Source: CAXXFQ01 sp963674475
GTDB taxonomy: Bacteria; Planctomycetota; Planctomycetia; Pirellulales; Thermoguttaceae
Length of the DNA: 64,000 nt
Assembly (NCBI GenBank): GCA_963674475.2
Contig: CAXXFQ010000017.1
Coordinates: 186,001-250,000 of the forward strand
Direction of reading: 5' to 3'
Shown: in pieces, positions 9,841 through 17,047 of the stretch
Position numbering within the stretch: the first letter of the stretch is position 1
Layout: every line of letters begins with the position of its first letter
Translations under genes and position numbers: made by a program
Notes under the pieces: generated by a model
Told to the model about the DNA's origin: nothing
Seen by the model: the letters and a program-made list of their open reading frames with translations, nothing else
The model's database searches: none

Positions 9841-10794
9841 TTACTCGAACCGTTCGCCCGATTCCACTCGGTAGCCGCGTAAGAAGGCGTCGATCGGCAT
9901 CATCTTTTTGCCGGTCGGCTGGATCGATCGCGGGACGACCAGGCCGTCGCCGGTGACGATTGCCAGTCGATCGTCGGCCGCCTCGACGACGGTGCCCGGT
10001 TGGGCCGATTGGTATTTTTCGGGGGTCGGTTCCACCGAGACGGGGCCGAGGATCAGGCGGAATTCTTTGCCGTCGGGACGTTGCCAAGTGGTCATGTTTT
10101 TCGGCCACGGTTCCATCGCGCGGATCTGATTTTTGAGCTGCTCGGCCGTCCGGCTCCAATCGAGACGGCCGTCCGTTTTTTTCAGCCGCGGCGCGTTGCA
10201 GGTCAAGGCCGGGTTTTGGGGTAGCGCTTCGAGACGGCCTTCTTCCATCGACTGAATCGATTGGCGAACGAGCCATGCCCCGATGTCACTGAGCCGTTCT
10301 TCCAGTTCGACCGCCGTTTCTTCCGGAGCGATTTCCACCGGGGCCTGGGCGATGCACGGCCCGGCGTCGATTTGGGGAGTCATATGGATGACGGTGACCC
10401 CGGTCTCGGTTTCGCCGTTATAGAGGGCCCAGTTGATCGGCGCCGCGCCCCGATACCGGGGTAACAACGAACCGTGAAGATTGATCCCGCCCAACGCGGC
10501 GGTGGCCAGTGCCTCGATCGAGAGAATTTGGCCGTAGTCGCAGACGATCAGAAGGTCGGCTTCGAACCCGGCGAGCAGCTCGATTGCCTCGGGCGAGTTG
10601 ATGTTTTCCGGATCGTGGATCGGAATGTTGAATTCGTGGGCGACGTCCCGCATCGGCGGCACGGGCGGTTTCTTCCCCCTTTTTCGCTGGCGCAGCGGTG
10701 AGGTGACCAACGCGATGATCTCGTGGTGGCTTTGCAAAAGGGCTCGAAATGTCGGTACGGCAAAGGGGCCCGTACCCACTATGACCATGCGCAT
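9841..10794 (-). CDS. fmt: Methionyl-tRNA formyltransferase
   Basis: Formylates initiator Met-tRNA using 10-formyltetrahydrofolate. The N-terminal domain shows MVIVGTGPFAVPTFRALL, the folate-binding/catalytic stretch INLHGSLLPRYRGAAPINWAL (Asn-x-His-x-Ser-LLP-RYRGAAP) and GVTVIHM for the catalytic Asp region. The C-terminal OB-fold tRNA-binding domain begins near residue 205. Length (about 317) is typical. An in-frame TTG lies one codon upstream of the chosen ATG; no strong SD is visible for either. No def (peptide deformylase) is adjacent. Confidence 0.96.
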   Translation of the reverse strand: MRMVIVGTGPFAVPTFRALLQSHHEIIALVTSPLRQRKRGKKPPVPPMRDVAHEFNIPIHDPENINSPEAIELLAGFEADLLIVCDYGQILSIEALATAALGGINLHGSLLPRYRGAAPINWALYNGETETGVTVIHMTPQIDAGPCIAQAPVEIAPEETAVELEERLSDIGAWLVRQSIQSMEEGRLEALPQNPALTCNAPRLKKTDGRLDWSRTAEQLKNQIRAMEPWPKNMTTWQRPDGKEFRLILGPVSVEPTPEKYQSAQPGTVVEAADDRLAIVTGDGLVVPRSIQPTGKKMMPIDAFLRGYRVESGERFE

Positions 10795-11063
10795 CAAGGA
10801 GTCTAACTTCTACCAGGAGCGAAACGGGGAAAAAGGAAGAGAGAACTATCGTAACTTTTTCCACCCCTCCTCGCAAGTGGGGGGTCGGTCGACGACACGG
10901 GGTGAGACATCGCCGTTTTCCTAGGGGGGAGCGAACTTGCGTCGACCGTCCCTTTGCTTCACAATAAGCAAAAGCAACATGTGACGAATTTCCTTCAATC
11001 CGTGTTTTTTTCGCACATCCTTCCCGCTCGCTTCCTTCCCGAAAAATTGAAAGGGGGACACCG

Positions 11064-12074
11064 ATGGTCCGTTCTTTTTCGTATTCTTCCTTCGTAATCA
11101 CGACGGTATTTGCCACGGCAGTCGCGGCGATCTTGGTTTTCGGACCGGTTTCGGAGACTTTGGCAGCGACGCCGTTGCCGCCGAGTGACCAGGTTTGGCC
11201 CGAGTTGGTGGCGACCGGTTTGGAATTCGCCGAAGGCCCGGCCTTGGACGGCGAGGGAAATCTGTATCTGGTCAATTATCGGGGGAATGGTAAAATAGGC
11301 AAAATTACGCCGACGCATAAGGCGTCCGTTTTTTGTGATCTCAGGGCGTTGGTTCCCGCGCCCGAAGGTCGAAAACCGGCGCAGGCGAACGGCCTGAAGA
11401 TCGATCGGGAAGGTCGACTGATTGCGTCGGACTGTGGAGCGGGGCGACTTTTGCGTGTTGCGGCGGATGGGCGCTCGGCTGAGGTTCTGGCCGAGGGGTT
11501 CGAGGGGGAGCCGTTTCGCGGTGTCAACGATGTGGCGTTGGACCGGGCGGGGAATATTTATTTTTCCGACCCGGGCGGCTCGAACGCGAAGAATCCGATC
11601 GGTTCGGTCTATCGGTACGCCGTTGATACGGGCAAGGTGACACGACTTGACACCGGTCTGGCGTTTCCCAATGGCTTGGCTGTCACCCCCGACCAGCGAA
11701 AACTGTGTGTGGCCGAAAGTGACCGTCATCGGGTGTTGATCTACGATTTGACGCCGGACGGGCAGGCCGAGAACCGACGGGTGCTGACCGATTTTGCCCA
11801 TCCGAAGCAGCGCGACTACGAGGCACGAGAAGCGGTGCCTGACGGGATGATCTTCGACGCCGACGGGCGTCTGTATGTGGCCATGTGGACCTGCGGGACG
11901 ATCAATGTGATCGAGTTGCCCTCGGGGAAGATCGTTCGACAGTATGACGCCGGCGGTCCGAAGGCGACTAATTGCCACTTCCACGGACGGTTCCTCTACA
12001 CGACCAGCGCCGGGAAAGAGGCCGCCTTCCGTTTGAAACTCGGCGTCGACGGGTTCGATTACGTCGGACGTTAG
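11064..12074 (+). CDS. Secreted SMP-30/gluconolactonase-family protein
   Basis: Likely calcium-dependent sugar lactonase in the periplasm. Residues 1-35 form a signal peptide (basic start, hydrophobic core, then TLAAT). The six-bladed propeller shows family motifs: FAEGPALDGEGNLYLVN with the metal-binding Glu, GVNDVALDRAGNIYFSDP with the Asn-Asp, FPNGLAVTPDQ with Asn, and PDGMIFDADGRLYVAMW with the Asp. All four metal-ligand positions appear intact. GGGGG lies about 8 nt before the ATG. It is monocistronic, facing the convergent LuxR-type gene. Confidence 0.9.
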   Translation: MVRSFSYSSFVITTVFATAVAAILVFGPVSETLAATPLPPSDQVWPELVATGLEFAEGPALDGEGNLYLVNYRGNGKIGKITPTHKASVFCDLRALVPAPEGRKPAQANGLKIDREGRLIASDCGAGRLLRVAADGRSAEVLAEGFEGEPFRGVNDVALDRAGNIYFSDPGGSNAKNPIGSVYRYAVDTGKVTRLDTGLAFPNGLAVTPDQRKLCVAESDRHRVLIYDLTPDGQAENRRVLTDFAHPKQRDYEAREAVPDGMIFDADGRLYVAMWTCGTINVIELPSGKIVRQYDAGGPKATNCHFHGRFLYTTSAGKEAAFRLKLGVDGFDYVGR

Positions 12075-12115
12075 ACTGTGTCATACCCCCCCCTGTTTTT
12101 GAAGGGGCTCAAGAG

Positions 12116-12157
12116 AAAAACCTCTTGTGGTTTCATGACGGTGGAAACCACAAGAGG
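12116..12157 (-). terminator. Strong terminator after the LuxR-type regulator
   Basis: Perfect 14-bp stem (CCTCTTGTGGTTTC and its complement) with a 9-nt loop. On the minus strand the stem is followed by TTTTT. It sits between the convergent lactonase and regulator genes and may serve both. Confidence 0.85.
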
Positions 12158-12218
12158 CGAGACACGGAAAAGTTAGGTTGGGTTTGAAAAAAGGGCCGGC
12201 CGTATTTTGTGCCCGTCT

Positions 12219-12908
12219 TTACCACCGCATGAGCCCCTCGCGGACGGCGATGCGGAGCATTTGGGCCGTGTTGTTGACGTCGAATTTCCGCATAATGCTG
12301 TATTTGTGGTTTTCGGCCGTTTTAGGGGTGATTTCCATCATCGTTGCCGCCTCTTTGGTCGAGCGACCGTCGGCCACATGCTTGAGCATCTCCATCTCCC
12401 GGCTGGTCAGCGGTTCGAATTCCAACATTTGCTGATCGGGAGTGTAAACGGGCCCCTTGGACGTGAAGGTCAAATAGGGGATCGCCTCGGGGCAGAAAGC
12501 GTATTTTCCTTGGGAGGCGTCAATGACCGCTTGGGCGAGTGGATCAAAGGGCGAGGACCGCGTCCAATAACCGGAGGATCCGATTTGGATCGTGGTTTGA
12601 AGCAGCGGACATCGAAACTGATCGTCCAGCAGGATGACCCGACAGGATTTTTTGAATTCGACCAGATTTTGGGCGATTTCGAAACCGGAATTCAGCGGCA
12701 AGGCCAGGTCGACCAGGGCCACCGACGGTTGGAACATCCGGGCGATTTCACTGGCTTCGCTCGGTTTGGAAGCGGTTGCCACTTCGGCCACGAGCGGTAC
12801 CTTCTGAAAGGCGATTGCCAAACAGTTTTTGGTAAGCACGTGTCGGTCGACGATGAGAAGTCGAACCGGCTCGTGGTTTTCGAGATGGTGTGGTGAGTCA
12901 ATTTTCAT
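12219..12908 (-). CDS. LuxR/FixJ-type response regulator
   Basis: Two-domain transcription factor of 229 residues. The receiver-like domain (about 15-130) has the phosphoacceptor context VALVDLALPLNSG (Asp near 67). The normal first acidic pair is reduced to a single Asp (LLIVDRH), and the usual Thr/Ser then Lys signature of strands 4-5 is not evident, so phosphorylation may be atypical. The C-terminal LuxR HTH is clear: LTSREMEMLKHVADGRSTKE, then ITPKTAENHKYSIMRKFDV. No sensor kinase is adjacent. Confidence 0.85.
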   Translation of the reverse strand: MKIDSPHHLENHEPVRLLIVDRHVLTKNCLAIAFQKVPLVAEVATASKPSEASEIARMFQPSVALVDLALPLNSGFEIAQNLVEFKKSCRVILLDDQFRCPLLQTTIQIGSSGYWTRSSPFDPLAQAVIDASQGKYAFCPEAIPYLTFTSKGPVYTPDQQMLEFEPLTSREMEMLKHVADGRSTKEAATMMEITPKTAENHKYSIMRKFDVNNTAQMLRIAVREGLMRW

Positions 12909-13077
12909 GGACGAAGTATACCCGGCGCTAGTGACAACCTAATGTCACCGCGTCGTTTTTTGTCACTCAAAAAAAACCGAATCGTTCTTGGAGGCCAAGT
13001 TTTGTCACTCGACCGGCCCCATCCCGAAACGGACTGCCCCTTCTTTTGCGGCTCGTGTGAGCCCCGCGTTCCCCGTG

Positions 13078-14157
13078 CTATCGATCTCCGACGGCATCGG
13101 GGGCCCAAGTGTGTAGGTAATACCCCTTGGGCGTCATGAAATCAAACATCGCCTCGATCGAAACGCTCGCTTGGTCCTGTTTCCCCGAGAGGATCGAAAC
13201 CAAGGTCGGCTCTTTCTTGTAGCGGATCACCTTGACCTTGTCCGGGTTAAGTTCGGCCAGTTCAACGACCCGATCGACCGCGTCTTCCAGAAAACCGATC
13301 CGATCGACCAGACCGTTTTCGACTGCTTGCTTGGCGGTGAAGACCTGCCCGGTTGCCAATTGGTCCAGTTTTTGAGGATCTTTCTCAAAAGCCGGACGCC
13401 CGGAGCGGATTACCTCTTTGAACCGATCGAACCCTTGGTTGACCAGTTGCTGGAAGATCGCCCGTTCTTCTTCGGTCATCGGCTTGGCGAAGCTCCCCAT
13501 ATTCTTCAAGTCGTGACTGACAATCGTGTCCTCTTGAATTCCCCAGTTGTGCAGTAGCTTGGAGAGATCAAAATGAGGAATTTTCACCCCGAGCGAGCCG
13601 GTCCAGGTGGTCGGTTCGGCAAAGATGCTCTCCGGGCAGTCGCCGACCGCCATCGAGATGTAATACCCCCCGCTGGCGGCAAGTCCTCCCATACTTACTA
13701 CCAATGGGATGTCCCGTTTCTCTTTGATGCGACGAAGATAATGGTAAATATAGTCGCTTCCCGTGATGGTTCCGCCCGGCGAGTTGACCCGAAGGATCAC
13801 CGCCTTGACCGTCTTGTCGTCCATCACTTCGTCGATCTGCTGGCGAACGAAACCCTCGCCGGTGAGAATCGTCCCTTCGACCGTGATGACCGCGATTTTT
13901 TGCCGGGCCATCTCATTCAGGGCCACATACTCTTCACGCAGTTTGCCCGGACCGGCTTGAGCGACAAGGACGGTGCTTAAAAAGAGGTTCATCAAAGCCG
14001 AGACGCCGAGGCAAACGATCAGAAAAAGAATGACGATCAGGCTGAAGACCGATCGACGCTTGGTCGGGACGTTTGGAGCGTAGTAATAAGGGGGGTAAGT
14101 TCCCATGGGCGGCGGAGTTGCGTTTCCACCGGGCATTGAGGGACGGTCTGTCGACAT
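13078..14157 (-). CDS. sppA: Signal peptide peptidase SppA (S49 family)
   Basis: Membrane-bound serine protease that degrades cleaved signal peptides. A Pro/Tyr-rich cytoplasmic start (residues 1-32) precedes one transmembrane helix at about 36-60. The S49 core shows VNSPGGTITGSDYIYHYLRR (oxyanion region), GGLAASGGYYIS with the nucleophile Ser, and a downstream Lys as expected for the Ser-Lys dyad. Length (359) matches the short single-domain SppA type rather than the 618-residue E. coli form. The start ATG is followed by a plausible N-terminus, but the SD is weak. Confidence 0.92.
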   Translation of the reverse strand: MSTDRPSMPGGNATPPPMGTYPPYYYAPNVPTKRRSVFSLIVILFLIVCLGVSALMNLFLSTVLVAQAGPGKLREEYVALNEMARQKIAVITVEGTILTGEGFVRQQIDEVMDDKTVKAVILRVNSPGGTITGSDYIYHYLRRIKEKRDIPLVVSMGGLAASGGYYISMAVGDCPESIFAEPTTWTGSLGVKIPHFDLSKLLHNWGIQEDTIVSHDLKNMGSFAKPMTEEERAIFQQLVNQGFDRFKEVIRSGRPAFEKDPQKLDQLATGQVFTAKQAVENGLVDRIGFLEDAVDRVVELAELNPDKVKVIRYKKEPTLVSILSGKQDQASVSIEAMFDFMTPKGYYLHTWAPDAVGDR

Positions 14158-14717
14158 CGGTTTTCCTTATATTTGGTAATATTGAAGTTTTTTTGCTCGG
14201 AGACGTTTTTCCACGCGACCAAGTTAAAAAAATCTCAACAGAGGGCCCGCATTTTCACTTCGCGGCAGTTGGCCTTACGGGCACCCTATCGGAAAAGGCA
14301 AGATCAAAGAAGTGTTTTTTACTGAAAAAGTAATTTTTGTATTTCAAGTCCGATCGACAACCATTGTACCTCTTAAGTGTCCTTGGGTGCGACACGAGCT
14401 TCTTAAAAAGCGGGCTTTTTTTGATTTCGTTTCTCGTTCGAAATTCTCGTGATAAAATGCTCTTTTAGGGGAGGGGGTGCTTCCCCCAATAAGGACTTGT
14501 CTGCTCGGATCAGGTCCTCTTCATTGTACAAATTAAGGCCTGATAAACAATTTCATTATCGGCGATTGTCAAATTTTGGGGCGTTGGTGTTGCTCCCAAA
14601 GGGGCAGGAGGTTAAGCTATCCGATCATTTCTCTCGGGAAAGGCCGATATGGGTAAGCGGTTTTCCCTCTGTTTTTTAGGTAAAGTACGAGTCGAATAAG
14701 GCTGGAAGGAGTACGCC
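14158..14717. other. Non-coding gap with several small hairpins
   Basis: No gene is supported; the longest frames lack family features and good starts. Visible local structures are GGGGG-tgctt-CCCCC near 14469-14486 and AGGAC...GTCCT near 14491-14520, shortly upstream of the isomerase gene. Confidence 0.4.
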
Positions 14718-15470
14718 GTGTTTGTCGCAGCGACCAGTCGGTGTTTTCCCAATTTATCACTTGATGGTGCTCTCGAAAAATTAGTCGATTTGGAGTACAG
14801 CGCCGTCGAAATCATGATTCACGAAAACGGTGGGCATATTACTCCCTCCGAAGTGGTTTCCGATTTTGAGCGGGTTGTGTCAGTCTGTCGCGATACGAAG
14901 CGGTTGACGACCTGCGGGTACAGTATCGACATCGAATCGGACAGCTTAGAGGATTATTATCGCCAGTTCATCGCCTGTTGTCGTTTGGCAAAAGCGACCA
15001 AGGTGATCACGTTAACGGTCCGTTCGTCGGAGTTAGGGACTCCTTTCAATGAAGAAGTCGAGCGTTTGCAAGAGTTGGTGCGAATCGCCACGATGGAAGG
15101 GGTCGTTGTGGGGCTTCTGAACGAGGCCGGTCGCATTTCGCAGGACCCGGCGACGGTCAAGGTGCTTTGCGACAATGTTAAAGGGTTGGGCGTGACGCTG
15201 GACCCGAGCCATTTTATTTGCGGGCCACACAAGGGGGGCAGTTTCGACCAGATCCTTGATAAGGTCATTCATGTTCGGCTTCGGGATACGACCAAAGACT
15301 GTTTTCAGGTGCAGGTCGGTCAGGGAGAAGTCGAGTATGGACGTCTCATCACCCAATTGTTGCAGTTGAAGTACAGTCGGGCGTTGTGTGTCGACATGCA
15401 GCCCTTGCCCGATCTCGATCAGGCGGCCGAGATGCGCAAGATTCGACTCTTGTTGGAGAGTCTTTTGTAG
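14718..15470 (+). CDS. Sugar phosphate isomerase/epimerase (AP endonuclease 2-like TIM barrel)
   Basis: A 250-residue TIM-barrel protein of the xylose isomerase-like superfamily. Features include the N-terminal FVAATSRCFPNLSLDGALEK, VVGLLNEAGRI with the metal-ligand Glu, VTLDPSHFICGP with Asp-x-x-His, and VIHVRLRDTTKDCFQVQVGQGEVEYGRL with the His and Glu typical of the metal site. Start is GTG with AAGGAG 7 nt upstream. Its last 12 codons plus stop are tandemly duplicated immediately downstream. Substrate unknown. Confidence 0.85.
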   Translation: MFVAATSRCFPNLSLDGALEKLVDLEYSAVEIMIHENGGHITPSEVVSDFERVVSVCRDTKRLTTCGYSIDIESDSLEDYYRQFIACCRLAKATKVITLTVRSSELGTPFNEEVERLQELVRIATMEGVVVGLLNEAGRISQDPATVKVLCDNVKGLGVTLDPSHFICGPHKGGSFDQILDKVIHVRLRDTTKDCFQVQVGQGEVEYGRLITQLLQLKYSRALCVDMQPLPDLDQAAEMRKIRLLLESLL

Positions 15471-15509
15471 ATGCGCAAGATCCGACTCTTGTTGGAGAGT
15501 CTTTTGTAA
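15432..15509 (+). repeat. 39-bp tandem duplication spanning the stop codon
   Basis: Two adjacent 39-bp units, 15432-15470 and 15471-15509. They differ at only two bases: an ATT/ATC synonymous change and the final base (TAG versus TAA). Each unit reads ATG, eleven further codons, then stop, in frame with the isomerase gene; the second copy lies outside the gene. It looks like a recent slippage or duplication event. Confidence 0.95.
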
Positions 15510-15532
15510 TCGAGCGCTACGCCAAGAAACGC

Positions 15533-15574
15533 AAAAAGACGCGAAGTTTTACTCGAAAACATCGCGTCTTTTTT
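15533..15574 (+). terminator. Terminator between isomerase gene and purC
   Basis: AAAAAGACGCGA pairs with TCGCGTCTTTTT around a 17-nt loop. A U tract follows on + and, through the A run, on -, so it can serve both convergent genes. Confidence 0.85.
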
Positions 15575-15648
15575 ATTTTCGGTATTTCAGATTTTATTCC
15601 CGATATTCCAAACGCGTCGGGCCATCTGAATGATATTCGCGGAATGGA

Positions 15649-16539
15649 TCAGGCCACGAAAGTCTTGTCGGTCAGACGCTCGTACGCCTCGACGTATTTC
15701 TCCCGCGTCTTTTCGACGATCTCGTCCGGAATCGCCGGCGGTTGGCTGTTTTTGTCCCAGTCGGTCGACTCAAGCCAATCGCGGACGAACTGCTTGTCGA
15801 ATGACGGTTGGCCGTGGCCCGGTTCGTACTGGTCGGCCGGCCAGAACCGCGAGCTGTCGGGGGTGAGGACTTCGTCGATGAGGATCAGTTCGCCCGATTC
15901 GGTTTTGCCCCACTCGAATTTCGTGTCGGCAATGATGATCCCCTTGGTCAGGGCGTATTCGGCCCCTTTGAGGAAGATCCGAATACTCCGTTCCCGCAGT
16001 TCCTCGGCCAGTTCGAGTCCGACCTCTTCGACCATCCGCTCGAACGAAATGTTCTCGTCGTGGCCTTCCTCGGCCTTGGTCGCCGGGGTGAAAATCGGTT
16101 CGGCCAGCTTGTCCGATTCGACCAGCCCATCGGGGAGACGGATTCCGCAGACGGTCCCTTGCTGTTGGTACTCTTTCCAGCCCGATCCAGAGAGGTAGCC
16201 GCGGACCACACATTCAATGGGGATGACGTTCGTCTTTCGACAAAGAGTCGTCCGTCCGGCGAACTGGGTTTTGTCGGTCCCTTCGGGCAGGGGCATCTGG
16301 TCGACGTCGATCGAAAGCAGGTGGTTTGGTTCCTCGAGCAGGTCGAACCAGAACGCCGAGATTTGCGTCAGCAGTTTCCCCTTGTCCGTGATGCCGGTCG
16401 GCAGGACCCAGTCGAACGCGCTGATTCGATCGGTCCCGACCAAAAGGATTTGTTCGCCCAAATCGTAAATGTCCCGCACTTTACCGCGTCGGGCTTCAAT
16501 TCCCTCGAGTGACGTTTCAAGCACTACCGATCGATTCAT
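15649..16539 (-). CDS. purC: Phosphoribosylaminoimidazole-succinocarboxamide synthase
   Basis: SAICAR synthase, an ATP-dependent step of purine synthesis (CAIR plus aspartate). The sequence shows GKVRDIYDLGEQILLVGTDR (nucleotide-binding start), AFDWVLPTGITDKG, ECVVRGYLSGSGWKEYQ (the ECVVRGYL..S signature), IIADTKFEWG and LIDEVLTPDSSRFW (catalytic Asp/Glu). Length 296 is typical of the longer purC type. GAGGGA lies 8 nt before the ATG. No other pur genes adjoin. Confidence 0.97.
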   Translation of the reverse strand: MNRSVVLETSLEGIEARRGKVRDIYDLGEQILLVGTDRISAFDWVLPTGITDKGKLLTQISAFWFDLLEEPNHLLSIDVDQMPLPEGTDKTQFAGRTTLCRKTNVIPIECVVRGYLSGSGWKEYQQQGTVCGIRLPDGLVESDKLAEPIFTPATKAEEGHDENISFERMVEEVGLELAEELRERSIRIFLKGAEYALTKGIIIADTKFEWGKTESGELILIDEVLTPDSSRFWPADQYEPGHGQPSFDKQFVRDWLESTDWDKNSQPPAIPDEIVEKTREKYVEAYERLTDKTFVA

Positions 16540-16881
16540 ACCGATTTTCCCTCAAGCCGTTTTGGGGTGAAAGAATGGTGTAAAGGGGCGCCCCGGTGCG
16601 CCAAAACTCCAGAGAGTATAGCGAGAGAAAAGCCCCTTGCCTAGGATGGGGGGCACTGTCCGAACCGATTACGCGAAAAGCGTTTGGCGGCGGTCGGAAA
16701 AAACGGATTGCCCCTTTGACAGTTTTTCTTCGAGACGCTAGAATCTAAAATTCTCGTTGGTCGCCCGTTTTGGGCCTCCACGGAGAAATTTTTGGCCTTT
16801 TCTTCGATCGAAAAGGAAAGAAAGCCCGCCGTTGGGCCGATAAAACCAGAAATCATTTTGATTCCCTGTTTTTGATTATCT
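16540..16881. other. Gap between purC and tRNA-Ala
   Basis: Holds the purC leader on the minus strand and the upstream region of the tRNA gene. No gene or clear repeat is visible. Confidence 0.4.
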
Positions 16882-16954
16882 GGGGCGGTAGCTCAGTTGG
16901 GAGAGCGCTGCGTTCGCAATGCAGAGGTCGAGAGTTCAAATCTCTTCCGCTCCA
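16882..16954 (+). tRNA. tRNA-Ala (CGC anticodon)
   Basis: A 73-nt cloverleaf. Acceptor GGGGCGG pairs with CCGCTCC and contains the G3-U70 wobble that marks alanine tRNAs. The anticodon arm is CTGCG-TTCGCAA-TGCAG, anticodon CGC. The T arm is GAGAG-TTCAAAT-CTCTT. Discriminator A; the 3' CCA is not encoded. Confidence 0.97.
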
Positions 16955-16973
16955 CTTTAAAACATCTATGTGA

Positions 16974-17018
16974 AAAGCCCTGGTATTTTTCGCAAAATAC
17001 CAGGGCTTTCTTTTTTTC
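16974..17018 (+). terminator. Terminator after tRNA-Ala
   Basis: A long perfect stem (AAAGCCCTGGTATTTT with its complement) around TCGC, followed by a T-rich run. It starts 20 nt past the tRNA and ends 30 nt before the stop codon of the convergent haem-protein gene. Confidence 0.9.
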
Positions 17019-17047
17019 TTGGTTTTCCGATCCGCGTGGGAAAAGGC

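Noticed and set aside
14449..14679. 76-codon frame upstream of the isomerase gene
   Set aside because: Poor start context, no recognisable motif, and it runs through local hairpins in a region without coding character.
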